A DNA stretch of 37,253 nt from JALZDI01 sp965653225 (GCA_965653225.1 CBFGZI010000024.1:1-37253), one strand, 5' to 3'; shown: positions 7,105 to 15,095, counted from the stretch's first letter. Notes: generated from the sequence alone by a model not told the origin. Translations and numbers: made by a program.

Positions 7105-9933
7105 TCAGCGCTTCCTGGTGCGGAGCCTCTTGACGCTGGCCTTCTTGACGCTGGCCTTCTTGACGCTGGGCTTCTTGACGTTGCCCGAACGCCGCACCGG
7201 CAGCGTGAGGACCTGCGTGGTGCCGTCGCTGACGCGCAGCACGCTCGTCTTGCCGGGCTGGGCAGGTGACTGCGCGTCCAGCCCCACCCACACCGTGCAC
7301 GACGCGTTCGACGCGAGCGTGGCCGCACAGCTGTCCTTCGCGATGCTGAAGCCGCTGTTGGCCGGAAGGCTCATCCGCGGGCTCGCCGCCGCCGTACCGG
7401 TGTTGGTCAGCTTGACCGAAGCCGGCTTGCGGTTGACCTGCAGCGAGGTCTTCGCCGCGGTCAGGTGGCTGGTGCCGGCCGGCGCTGCCGCCGCCTGAAG
7501 CGGCACCGTGATCAGCGCCTGGGAGCCGTTGGCCACCGTCAGGTTGGCCGTCTGACCGGGTGCAGCCCCGCTCAGTCCGACGTTCACCGTGCACGAGGTC
7601 CCGACCGGAATGTTCGTGCAGTTCTTGGTGATCGCGAACCCGGCGCCGACACTGACCACCGGTGTCGCCGTCGCCGTGCCGTCGTTGGTCAGCGTCACGC
7701 CGGCCCCCTGCGTGGCGGTGATCGCCGTCGTACCCGTGGTGGAGGCGACGGTCAGGTGGCTGGCCGGCGCTGCCGCGGCCTGCAGCGCCACCGTCAGCAC
7801 CGGCGTGGTGCCGTCACTGACCTGCAGCGTGCTCGTCGCACCGGGCTGGGCCGGAGCGACCGGGTCGAGCCCGACGGTCACCGTGCACGACGCGGACGCC
7901 GCCAGCGATGCCGGGCAGGTGTTGGTGGCGATGCTGAACCCGCTGCCGGCCGGCAGGCTCACCCGCGGGCTCGCCGCCGCCGTACCGGCGTTGGTCAGCG
8001 TGATGGACGCCGGCTGAGCAGCGGTCACGACCGCAGACGTCGCCGACGCGGTCAGCCTGCCGGTGCCGGTGCCGGAACCCGGCGCCAGCTTGCCCGACAC
8101 CGCGAACAGGTTGGTCTGGCTGTTCACGCCGGGACCGGAGATCGCGAACACGTTGCCATTGGGGCCGCCGGTGACCGGGGCGTCGACGTTGGGGTCACCG
8201 AGGTAACCGGCCGGGGCGCCCACCTGGCGCAGGAACGGCCCGATGTTGCTCTGGTTCACCCGGTTGAAGTCGCAGGGGGTCCCCTTGCAGCCGATGTCCT
8301 CGGTGTAGTTGATCCTGCCGACGCCGGTGCCGTCGTCCTCGGCGACGAACGTGTAGTTGCCGTAGGGGGTGGTCACCTGGTAGGTACCTCCGACCTGAAG
8401 GCCACCGACCCGGACACGGAGCCGCCCGAACGCGATCTGGTCGCCCGCTGCCGCGTTCCCGTTGAGGAAGGTGGCTTCCTCCCCGAGCACCAGTCGCCCG
8501 GACACGGAGCCCTTCGAGAGGCTGTTCGTGGCGTCGATCCTCGAGTCCGCGTTCCACCAGAACAGCTCGCCCGGGAAGTTGCCCGGGAAGCTCATCGGCT
8601 TCGCCGGGTCGTACGTTCCGTCCGGGGCGGTCGGCAGCACGCACAGCGGGTCGGTCTGGTCGTCGCAGAGAAGAACCCGCTGGCCGGACTCGTCCTGGTA
8701 CCACTGCGGGAACCCGTTCACCGGGTCGATCGGCCCGGTCACCCGAGCGTCCTTACCGGTGCCGTCGGAGACCCGGCCCGTCAGCACGATGCGCTGGCCG
8801 CCAACGGAGTCCTTGCCGTTGGTCGACGGGATGTTCAGCTGCGCCTTCAGCGTCCCGGCGACGGCCGCCGGGGTGTAGGACACGTCCACCGTGCAGGTGG
8901 CGCCCGGCGCCAGCGCCTTGTTGGAGCAGGTGTCGTTCGCGAGCGTGAACGCGGTGCTGTTCGTACCGCTCACCGAAAGCGCCTGCAGCTGCAGTGGGGT
9001 CTGCCCCCCGCCGGCGTTGGTCAGCGTGACAGTCTGCGCGACCGGCGCGGCGGCCCCCACGGCCGTCGTGCCGAAGTCGACCTGGTTGTGGGTCGACACG
9101 AGGCCGAGCATCGGCTGGGTCGCGTTCCACAGCTTGCCCTGCACATTGAACAGGTCGGTCCGGATGGAGTTCACGCCCGGGCCGCCCGCGTTCGGTCCCA
9201 CCACGCGGAAGAAGTTGGTGCCAAGCGGGCTGCCGGTCACCGTGTGCGCAATGCCCGGGTCACCGAGGTAGCCGGCCGGCGCGCCCGTGTCCCAGCGCAG
9301 GTAGGAGGTCAGCGCGCTGGCGTTCGACTTGGTGAAGTCGCACGGCACGTCGAGGCAGCCGATGTCCTGGGTGACGAAGACCTGTCCCCCGTCGTCGGCG
9401 GTGTAGGTGTGGGTGCCGTAAGGCTGGGTGACGGTGTACGACGCGCCCGGCACCAGGCCCAGCAGCCGCACCCGCACCCGGCCGAACGCGATCTGGTCGC
9501 CGGCCCGGGAAGCCAGGTCCGCGCCGCCGAAGGTGGCCTCCTGCGCTGCGGTGAACCGCAGGCGGGCATTGCCCGCGGTGATGTCGGCCGTGGCGTCGTA
9601 CCAGAACGTCTCGCCACTCGGGTCCAGGTTGGTCCGCGTGGGGTTCGCGTCCACCCACGGCCGGGCGGTCGGGTTCTGCGGAGCGGCGAGGCACATGCCC
9701 GCAGTGGTGTTAGGGCGGTCGATGCAGAACTCGTACTTCTGCCCGCTGCCGTCGGCGTACCAGAACGGGTAGCCGGTATTGGGGTCGATGGGTCCGGCGG
9801 CCGCTCCGACCGCCTGCGCGGTGGAGACCGGCAGGACCGTGACGATGGCGGTCATTGCCGTGGCTAACACGGCGGTGAGTGAAGCGGCGACGGTCGCCCC
9901 CCGACGACGTCGTCCGCGCGCAAAGGCAAGCAT
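7105..9933 (-). CDS. Large secreted protein with a duplicated module, a HYDIN-like domain and three Ig-like repeats
   Basis: The product has 942 residues from the ATG at 9933 (MLAFARGRRRRGATVAASLT), which has GGGAGGG seven bases upstream. The Arg-rich start followed by a hydrophobic segment ending AQA is a signal peptide. Residues about 47-285 and about 410-640 are two copies of one module sharing GPIDP, WY.D.SGQ, GDQIAFGR, DIGC, PCDF, GAPAGYLGDP and NLF.V.GKL-like motifs. Between them (about 290-395) lies a choice-of-anchor-D/HYDIN-type beta domain (VDFGTTAVG, FTLANDTCSNKALAPGATC). Residues about 650-910 are three similar Ig-like repeats, each with one Cys pair (ITLTNAGTAAASPRVSLPAG, NTCPASLAASASCTV). 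The last 30 residues are a Lys-rich tail of KKASV repeats. It is probably an envelope-associated adhesin or matrix protein. No catalytic motif, LPXTG or second membrane segment is seen. Confidence 0.85.
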   Translation of the reverse strand: MLAFARGRRRRGATVAASLTAVLATAMTAIVTVLPVSTAQAVGAAAGPIDPNTGYPFWYADGSGQKYEFCIDRPNTTAGMCLAAPQNPTARPWVDANPTRTNLDPSGETFWYDATADITAGNARLRFTAAQEATFGGADLASRAGDQIAFGRVRVRLLGLVPGASYTVTQPYGTHTYTADDGGQVFVTQDIGCLDVPCDFTKSNASALTSYLRWDTGAPAGYLGDPGIAHTVTGSPLGTNFFRVVGPNAGGPGVNSIRTDLFNVQGKLWNATQPMLGLVSTHNQVDFGTTAVGAAAPVAQTVTLTNAGGGQTPLQLQALSVSGTNSTAFTLANDTCSNKALAPGATCTVDVSYTPAAVAGTLKAQLNIPSTNGKDSVGGQRIVLTGRVSDGTGKDARVTGPIDPVNGFPQWYQDESGQRVLLCDDQTDPLCVLPTAPDGTYDPAKPMSFPGNFPGELFWWNADSRIDATNSLSKGSVSGRLVLGEEATFLNGNAAAGDQIAFGRLRVRVGGLQVGGTYQVTTPYGNYTFVAEDDGTGVGRINYTEDIGCKGTPCDFNRVNQSNIGPFLRQVGAPAGYLGDPNVDAPVTGGPNGNVFAISGPGVNSQTNLFAVSGKLAPGSGTGTGRLTASATSAVVTAAQPASITLTNAGTAAASPRVSLPAGSGFSIATNTCPASLAASASCTVTVGLDPVAPAQPGATSTLQVSDGTTPVLTVALQAAAAPASHLTVASTTGTTAITATQGAGVTLTNDGTATATPVVSVGAGFAITKNCTNIPVGTSCTVNVGLSGAAPGQTANLTVANGSQALITVPLQAAAAPAGTSHLTAAKTSLQVNRKPASVKLTNTGTAAASPRMSLPANSGFSIAKDSCAATLASNASCTVWVGLDAQSPAQPGKTSVLRVSDGTTQVLTLPVRRSGNVKKPSVKKASVKKASVKRLRTRKR
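7130..7174 (-). repeat. Three tandem 15-base coding repeats (Lys-rich tail)
   Basis: TTGACGCTGGCCTTC occurs at 7130-7144 and 7145-7159, and with one change at 7160-7174. A further diverged copy follows. On the minus strand each unit encodes five residues of the SVKKA type, giving the basic C-terminus of the large secreted protein. In-frame units of this kind can change copy number by replication slippage without breaking the protein. Confidence 0.85.
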
Positions 9934-10261
9934 GGTGAAGCCCTCCCGGGTCGCGTGCATGCGTTGACTGGCCGAGCAGCGAGGTCCGGGCTGCAAGTAG
10001 ACGAAGGCAGGCGCGCGCCCGCTGCGCGGCTGGGCAAGCCGTGCAGCGAAACGAGAGCTTGTGCCCCCCACTGGGTCCGCTGCCCCCCGTGCTTGCCTGC
10101 AGCGACCCGACGTTGCAGTGAACGTAAGAGGTTGCGCGAGGGGGTGACCCCCGAATGACGAATCCGTTTGGCAAAAGCACGTTTGGTAGCCAAAGCGGCA
10201 CTCCTGGTGGCTATTGCACAAACCGAAGCGGAACGGCGCATACAGCGCAGGTACGCAAGCG
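9934..10261 (-). other. Long upstream region of the large secreted gene
   Basis: This 328-base region precedes the 942-residue secreted gene and follows the DUF4239 stop on the same strand. It contains no supported gene. Near 10140-10194 it holds GGGGG-TGA-CCCCC, TTTGG-TAG-CCAAA and two CGTTTGG copies 15 bases apart, in a locally less GC-rich stretch. These sites lie about 205-260 bases upstream of the start, so the 5' leader is either long or the promoter is closer and these are distal sites. No known riboswitch core was recognised. Confidence 0.4.
10140..10194. promoter_or_regulatory. Candidate operator cluster upstream of the large secreted gene
   Basis: Two palindromes are seen: GGGGG-TGA-CCCCC at 10140-10152 and TTTGG-TAG-CCAAA at 10182-10194. 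CGTTTGG occurs directly at 10165-10171 and 10180-10186. Symmetric half-sites with direct repeats in an intergenic region suggest regulator binding, but the regulator cannot be named. Confidence 0.35.
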
Positions 10262-11131
10262 TCAATGGCGCGATAAGGCCAGCGGGTGTCCCGTGTCGGG
10301 GCGGTGCCCCATCGGCGAGCTGATCGTGCCCGCCCCCGGTTCGGCGTGGAAGAAGCCGGACTGAAGATCCCCGATGACGACGTCGAGCGGATGCCCACTC
10401 ACGATGAGCGGTCCACGCCAAGGCGCGCTGAGCGAGAAGAGCAGCGCCAGGCTCAGCCCGACCACGCTCGCGACCCCCACGATGAGCAGCGACGTCCGGC
10501 GACTGCTGCGGAAGACGAGGGCCCCGGCGTTCACGATCAACGCCAGTCCACTGGCGACGAGCGTGATGACGTAGAGACCGGGAACGTCGCGTCCGGCGGC
10601 CGCGATGCGGGCGCGGCGAGTATTGGTGACCTCGTCGAGGGAGGCCAGCAGCTCCGTGCTCGTCGGGGATGTCAGCCCGGGCCGGGCGGCCTCGGCCCGC
10701 ACGGTCCGCTCGAGCCGTGCGATCGCGACAGCGGTGGCCCGGTCGTCGCCGGACGCGGCCGCCGCACCTTCCCATTCCCTGGCCCGGGTGGTCTGCAGGT
10801 AGTGCAGGAGCGACGCCTCGATCGGCTCGGACTGGATGCCGGGGCTTGTCGACGCCCACGCCAGGCGGGAGGTTGCGGCCGCCTCGTCGCTCACCAGGCC
10901 TTCCGCCGCGCGCAGGTAACCCGCCTCGCTGGCCAGTGAGAGCGCCGCGAAGATCGCGAAGGCGGCGCCGAGGGTGGGCATCAGCGGCGAGACGATCTGC
11001 GGCACCCGGTCCTGCTCCCCGGGCGGCACGAGCGCCCGTACGCCCATCCGCCCCAGGACCGCGACCAGTAGCGCGATGGCGAGCCAGCCCGCAACCAGCA
11101 CCACCGCGGGCAGCGAGGTCAACCAGTTCAC
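10262..11131 (-). CDS. DUF4239 (bestrophin-like domain) membrane protein
   Basis: The product has 289 residues from the GTG at 11131 (MNWLTSLPAVVLVAGWLAIA), with AGGTGA a few bases upstream. Four membrane segments are predicted: residues about 7-30, 50-72, 193-217 and 222-243. They are arranged as two N-terminal helices, a soluble helical stretch and two C-terminal helices. This is the layout of DUF4239 proteins, annotated as bestrophin-like. The soluble part carries the usual Arg/Glu-rich helices (YLQTTRAREWE, LARLERTVRAEAARPGL). The family is proposed, not proven, to be channel-like. The stop follows an LSRH end. The RsbW-like gene lies 103 bases upstream on the same strand. Confidence 0.8.
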   Translation of the reverse strand: MNWLTSLPAVVLVAGWLAIALLVAVLGRMGVRALVPPGEQDRVPQIVSPLMPTLGAAFAIFAALSLASEAGYLRAAEGLVSDEAAATSRLAWASTSPGIQSEPIEASLLHYLQTTRAREWEGAAAASGDDRATAVAIARLERTVRAEAARPGLTSPTSTELLASLDEVTNTRRARIAAAGRDVPGLYVITLVASGLALIVNAGALVFRSSRRTSLLIVGVASVVGLSLALLFSLSAPWRGPLIVSGHPLDVVIGDLQSGFFHAEPGAGTISSPMGHRPDTGHPLALSRH

Positions 11132-11234
11132 CGCATCACCTACAGCGCGGTCGGCCGAGCGTTCACCGTCATTTCTAGTCTCGTTCGCGAAGTCCGCCGA
11201 GGTGCCGGTCTGGACAAATCCTGTGTGGGTCCGC

Positions 11235-11672
11235 CTAGCTCCGGACCTGCCACGGCGGCGCGCCGCCCGTCCAGGCCAGCCGCTTGCGCATGTGTACGGT
11301 GGCGCCGCCGCCGCTGGTGACGCTGTCGAAGTTCGCGTGGTCGGTCAGCGCGGCGATCAGGGCCGCCCCACGGCCGCGTGCGGCCAGCGGGTCGGGCATG
11401 GTGGGCCGCGGCCGGTGGTTGACGAACCCCGGGCCGTCGTCGGTGACGTCCATGGTGAGCAGGTCGTTCTCCAGACCGATGACGACCTGATAGCCCGCGC
11501 CACTGCCGGCGTGGTCGAGCACGTTCGTGCAGGCCTCGCTCAGGGCAAGCTTCACGTCGCCCAGGCAGTCGCCGTCGATGCCGGTCTGCTCCAGCATCGC
11601 TGCCACAGTGCGTCGCGCCAACGGCACGCTCACGGCATCCTGTGGCAGTGACAAAGTCACCTCGATGCGCAA
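11235..11672 (-). CDS. RsbW/SpoIIAB-like anti-sigma factor kinase (HATPase_c_2)
   Basis: The product has 145 residues with the GHKL ATP-binding boxes in order: the N box (LALSEACTNVLDHAGSGAG) near residues 43-61, the G1 box (VTDDGPGF) near 77-84 and the G2 box (ARGRGAALIAALTDHA) near 97-112. Such proteins are serine kinases that phosphorylate STAS antagonists or sequester alternative sigma factors in partner-switching stress circuits. A STAS antagonist is encoded at 22421-22804, but no sigma factor lies in the window, so pairing is only possible. It is transcribed divergently from the second heptad-repeat gene. Confidence 0.85.
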   Translation of the reverse strand: MRIEVTLSLPQDAVSVPLARRTVAAMLEQTGIDGDCLGDVKLALSEACTNVLDHAGSGAGYQVVIGLENDLLTMDVTDDGPGFVNHRPRPTMPDPLAARGRGAALIAALTDHANFDSVTSGGGATVHMRKRLAWTGGAPPWQVRS

Positions 11673-12004
11673 GAAAGCCCTCCCCGCTGAATCGCCGATG
11701 TACCGCCACCCCCGGGCCGGCGATATGCAGCGCAGCCTTCCCAGACCATCGAGATTTCAACCCTCAGAGTCCCGCTCGGCACGTCCTGTCCAGCCGTCCG
11801 CGCGCGTGCGGCGCGCACAGATCGTGCTGCGCCGCAGCATCTCGGACATCGCGCCAACCCGTCGCTGACTTTCGGACAGGGGTGGTCTGCCCGGTTCCGG
11901 TCTGTTCGAACCCTCCTCACGTGCCAGCGACGATCGACTGCCCGGCCAGGTGCGGTGGTGGCTCGGTGACGGACGCGACTAGCCTGGCCACTAGGTGATA
12001 CGGA
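11673..12004. other. Divergent intergenic region between the RsbW-like gene and the second heptad-repeat gene
   Basis: These 332 bases hold the upstream regions of both divergent genes. All long frames through it are extensions or shadows of the flanking repeat-rich gene. An AGGTGA Shine-Dalgarno sequence lies just before the ATG at 12005. No tRNA, clear palindrome or further gene is seen. Confidence 0.45.
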
Positions 12005-12886
12005 ATGTCCCCACAAACACCACCGGAACCGGCTGACGGCGACGCGGCCGCCGAAGGCGCGCACGAGCACAGTCGCGCCCAGGCCGCCGACGAACGCGAC
12101 CGTATCGCCGACGAGCGTGACCGCATCGCCGACGAGCGCGACCGCATCGCCGACGAGCGCGAGGCCGCCGCACCCAACCCGCCGACTGCGCAGCGTCACC
12201 GCGAGGCCGACATGCGCGACCGCGCGGCCGACGACCGCGACCGGGCGGCCGAGGCACGACATGAGGCCGCCGCCGACCGCGCCCAGCGGGCCGCCAGGGC
12301 GATCGTGAGGGACCAGGCGGCGGATTTTCGTGACGACGACGCCGACGAGCGTGACCGTGACGCCGACCTGCGCGACCGCGCGGCCGACCGGCGTGACCGC
12401 GACGCCAACCAACGCGACCGCAGCGCCGAGTCACGGAGGCAGCGGGCCGCCGAGGCGCAACCCGACATAGCGGCCCTGCTGGACGACAGCGACCAGCGGG
12501 ACTGGCGGGCCGAGCGGCGCGACCGAGCCGCCGAGCGGCGCGATCTCGACGCCGAGGATCGCGATGACAGCACCCGCGAGGACGTACTCGACCGGAGCAT
12601 GTCGGCCGCGGACCGGCTGCTGAGCGGTGAGGACCGCGACCACGCCGCCGGCGACCGGGCGTACCTGATCGGCGAGCTCCACAGGGCGCGCTCGACGCAG
12701 CGCGCCGCCGAGGAGGACCGGGCCGAGTCCGGTCGCGACCGTGCCGCTGCCGAGGAGGACCGCGAGCACGCGGCGAAGGACCGCCTGGCCGCACAGTACG
12801 ACCGCGAGTACGCCGCCGAGGACCGCGCCGAAGCGGCGACCGATCGAGAGCACGCCGACGAGGACGAGGAGAAGGCCACCGAGTAG
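12005..12886 (+). CDS. Charged heptad-repeat protein (ADERDRI-type), second copy
   Basis: The product has 293 residues from the ATG at 12005, preceded by AGGTGA. After a short acidic Pro-rich start (residues 1-25), nearly the entire chain is made of seven-residue units: first perfect ADERDRI units, then degenerate AAEDRDR, ADLRDRA, AAERRDL and HAAKDRL forms to the C-terminus. A central stretch (LSGEDRDHAAGDRAYLIGELHRA is the general region, residues about 210-232) is the least repetitive part and may be a hinge or binding site. No signal peptide or membrane segment is present. Composition is dominated by Ala, Asp, Glu and Arg, predicting a very long charged helix. It is a paralogue of 6443-7039. 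Its function is unknown. Confidence 0.75.
   Translation: MSPQTPPEPADGDAAAEGAHEHSRAQAADERDRIADERDRIADERDRIADEREAAAPNPPTAQRHREADMRDRAADDRDRAAEARHEAAADRAQRAARAIVRDQAADFRDDDADERDRDADLRDRAADRRDRDANQRDRSAESRRQRAAEAQPDIAALLDDSDQRDWRAERRDRAAERRDLDAEDRDDSTREDVLDRSMSAADRLLSGEDRDHAAGDRAYLIGELHRARSTQRAAEEDRAESGRDRAAAEEDREHAAKDRLAAQYDREYAAEDRAEAATDREHADEDEEKATE
12086..12163 (+). repeat. Near-perfect 21-base tandem repeats
   Basis: The unit GCCGACGAGCGCGACCGCATC, with one to three base changes, occurs at 12086-12106, 12107-12127 and 12128-12148, and partially at 12149-12163. It encodes consecutive ADERDRI heptads. The differences between units are mostly synonymous third-base changes, which suggests recent expansion by duplication. 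Confidence 0.85.
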
Positions 12887-12943
12887 GCGCGGACCGCGTT
12901 AGCGGCTGGGCACCTCAGATCGAACCGGGTTCCGGCGGGGGCG

Positions 12944-13078
12944 TCAACGCCGCCGTCGGTACAGGTAGAGCGCGATCGCCACCACGGCGATGATCACGAC
13001 CAGCGCGATCGGGTGGTGGAACAGGAACAGCAGACCGAGCCCGCGGCGGAAGCCGAACGGTCGGGGGATCCGTCTCAC
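12944..13078 (-). CDS. Small single-pass membrane protein (44 residues)
   Basis: A GTG start at 13078-13076, with GAGAGG eight bases upstream, opens a 44-residue frame. It has an Arg/Pro-rich N-terminus (MRRIPRPFGFRRG), one hydrophobic helix (GLLFLF then PIALVVIIAVVAIALYLY) and a terminal RRRR. The positive charges on both sides and the 25-residue hydrophobic core are what a small membrane protein would show. An overlapping 74-residue minus-strand frame at 12915-13139 encodes Pro/Arg-rich sequence without any such pattern and is rejected. The function is unknown. Confidence 0.6.
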   Translation of the reverse strand: MRRIPRPFGFRRGLGLLFLFHHPIALVVIIAVVAIALYLYRRRR

Positions 13079-13178
13079 GGCAGCGCCTCTCGGTCTGGCA
13101 GAGGAACATCCTCATCTTCACGGTCGCACAGGTCGGCACAGAAGTCCCTCCGTGCTCCTGCCAAGGACGGGGGTGAGG

Positions 13179-14198
13179 TCAGCGCCAGCCCAGCTCGGGA
13201 GCGACATGGCGTAGCACGCTCTCCACGACGTGCGCGTTGTAGTCCACGCCGAGCTGGTTCGGAACCGTCAGCAGCAGGGTGTCGGCGGCCTCGATGGCCT
13301 CGTCCTCGGCGAGCTCCTTGACCAGCTGGTCCGGCTCCGCGGCGTACGACTTGCCGAACCTGGCTACGCCGCCGTCTATGTAGCCGACCTGGTCCTGGCT
13401 GCCGGACTCGCGGCCGAAGTAGGCCCGGTCGAGGTCGCTGACGATCGGGAAGATGCTCCGGCTGACCGAGACCTGCGGCTTGCGTTCGTGTCCCGCCTCC
13501 TGCCAGGCGTCCCGGAACCGCTGGATCTGCTCGGCCTGGAGCTGGTGGAACGGCACGCCGGTGTCCTCGGTGAGCAGCGTCGAGCTCATCAGGTTCATCC
13601 CCTGCTCCGCGGTCCACTCGGCCGTCGCGCGGGTTCCCGCGCCCCACCAGATGCGCTCGCGAAGCCCCGGCGAGTGCGGCTCGAGCCGCAGCAGGCCGGG
13701 CGGGTTCGGGAACATCGGGCGCGGGTTGGGCTGCGCGAACCCCTCTCCCTCGAGCAGCCCGAGGAACACCCGGGTGTGCTCACGGGCCATCGCTGCGTGG
13801 TCGGACCCGTCGGCGGGCTCGTACCCGAAGTAGCGGAACCCGTCGACCACCTGCTCCGGGGATCCCCGGCTGATGCCGAGCTGCAGTCTCCCGCCGGCGA
13901 TCAGGTCCGCCGCACCGGCGTCCTCGACCATGTACAGCGGGTTCTCGTAGCGCATGTCGATCACGCCGGTCCCGATATCGATCCGGCTCGTCCTCGCGCC
14001 GACCGCGGCCAGCAGGGGGAACGGCGAGGCCAGCTGCCGGGCGAAGTGGTGCACCCGGAAGTACGCGCCGTCGGCGCCGATCTCCTCGACCGCCTCGGCG
14101 AGCTCGATGGACTGCAACAGGGCGTCGGAGGCCGAACGCGTCTGCGAATGCGGCGACGGCGACCAGTGACCGAAGGAGAGAAATCCGATCTTCTTCAT
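13179..14198 (-). CDS. LLM-class flavin-dependent oxidoreductase
   Basis: The product has 339 residues from the ATG at 14198 (MKKIGFLSFGHW). It is a luciferase-like TIM-barrel monooxygenase using FMN or F420. Family landmarks include the ELAEAVEEIGADGAYFRVHH segment near residue 35, RIDIGTGVIDMRYENPL (about 72-88), the GGRLQLGISRGSPEQV turn (about 102-117) and the C-terminal ADTLLLTVPNQLGVD strand. It has the usual length for the family. The natural substrate cannot be told from sequence. It is divergently transcribed from the polyphosphate glucokinase gene, sharing 112 bases of upstream DNA. Confidence 0.88.
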   Translation of the reverse strand: MKKIGFLSFGHWSPSPHSQTRSASDALLQSIELAEAVEEIGADGAYFRVHHFARQLASPFPLLAAVGARTSRIDIGTGVIDMRYENPLYMVEDAGAADLIAGGRLQLGISRGSPEQVVDGFRYFGYEPADGSDHAAMAREHTRVFLGLLEGEGFAQPNPRPMFPNPPGLLRLEPHSPGLRERIWWGAGTRATAEWTAEQGMNLMSSTLLTEDTGVPFHQLQAEQIQRFRDAWQEAGHERKPQVSVSRSIFPIVSDLDRAYFGRESGSQDQVGYIDGGVARFGKSYAAEPDQLVKELAEDEAIEAADTLLLTVPNQLGVDYNAHVVESVLRHVAPELGWR

Positions 14199-14274
14199 GC
14201 CTCATGCCACCACGACGAGAGCTCCGGACATTTCTCCGGTACCCGATGCGGGGGCCTCTATCCGGCGCGGACCC

Positions 14275-14304
14275 TTGTTCGGGCCCGCTGCGGCGCGGTA
14301 CAAC
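14275..14304 (+). promoter_or_regulatory. Sigma70-type promoter of a leaderless ppgK transcript
   Basis: TTGTTC (14275-14280) and TACAAC (14299-14304) are separated by 18 bases. The -10 box ends six bases before the GTG at 14311, so the predicted transcript starts at the start codon. This also supports GTG 14311 over the longer frame from 14197. Confidence 0.55.
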
Positions 14305-14310
14305 GCGATT

Positions 14311-15084
14311 GTGAACGGAAGCGAGGCTCCCGCGTTCGGAATCGACTTCGGCGGCAGCGGCATCAAGGGGGCGCCGGTCGACCTCGATGTCGGCGAGTTC
14401 GCCGCCGACCGGGTGCGTATCGAGACGCCGCACAAGGCGACGCCCGAGAACGTCGCGGACATCGTGGCCGAGCTGGTCGAACAGGCCAAGCTCGCAGACG
14501 ACGGCACGGTCGGGATCACGGTGCCCGGCGTCGTCAAGGGGGGCGTGGTGCACACGGCCGCCAACATCGACTCCTCCTGGGTGGGCACCGACGCGCAGTC
14601 GCTGTTCGCCGACCGGCTGAAGCGCCATGTGACGGTGGTCAACGACGCCGACGCCGCGGGACTGGCGGAGGCCCGCTACGGCGCCGCAAAGGGCGTGGAC
14701 GGACTCGTCATCGTCACCACGCTGGGCACCGGCATCGGGTCGGCACTGGTCTACAGGGGCACCCTGGTCCCCAACTCGGAGCTCGGTCACCTCGAGGTCG
14801 ACGGCCACGATGCCGAGAGCCGCGCGGCCAACAGTGTGCGCGAGAACAACGACCTGTCGTGGAAGGCCTGGGCCAAAGCCCTGACCCGCTACTACCGCGC
14901 CGTGGAGACGGTGCTGTCTCCGGACCTTTTCGTCATCGGTGGCGGGGTCAGCAAGCGCGCCGACAAGTTCGTGCCCCACATCCACGTCGACACTCCTATG
15001 GTCCCGGCCACGCTGCTCAACACCGCGGGGATCGTCGGTGCAGCGCTGCTCGCGCATGAGTCGGCACAGGTGTCGTCACCCTGA
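14311..15084 (+). CDS. ppgK: Polyphosphate glucokinase (ROK family)
   Basis: The product has 257 residues from the GTG at 14311, close to the usual 250-270 of actinobacterial enzymes. It phosphorylates glucose to glucose-6-phosphate using inorganic polyphosphate, and usually also ATP. Visible motifs are the phosphate-1 loop GIDFGGSGIKGAPVDL (about 10-25), the catalytic Asp region VVNDADAAGLAEARYG (about 110-125), TTLGTGIGSALVYRG (about 136-150), SELGHLEVDG and the C-terminal FVIGGGVSKRADKF. An in-frame ATG at 14197 would add 38 residues of non-ROK sequence overlapping the divergent neighbour's upstream region and was rejected. It faces the GNAT gene with 11 bases between the stops. Confidence 0.9.
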   Translation: MNGSEAPAFGIDFGGSGIKGAPVDLDVGEFAADRVRIETPHKATPENVADIVAELVEQAKLADDGTVGITVPGVVKGGVVHTAANIDSSWVGTDAQSLFADRLKRHVTVVNDADAAGLAEARYGAAKGVDGLVIVTTLGTGIGSALVYRGTLVPNSELGHLEVDGHDAESRAANSVRENNDLSWKAWAKALTRYYRAVETVLSPDLFVIGGGVSKRADKFVPHIHVDTPMVPATLLNTAGIVGAALLAHESAQVSSP

Positions 15085-15095
15085 CCCTTGTCGGC

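Noticed and set aside
9934..10261. A possible cyclic-di-AMP or other riboswitch upstream of the large secreted gene
   Set aside because: The conserved core motifs of known riboswitch classes were not seen. Only short palindromes are present.
12915..13139. A 74-residue Pro/Arg-rich minus-strand frame
   Set aside because: It overlaps the 44-residue membrane protein in another frame, has no domain pattern and shows random-like composition.
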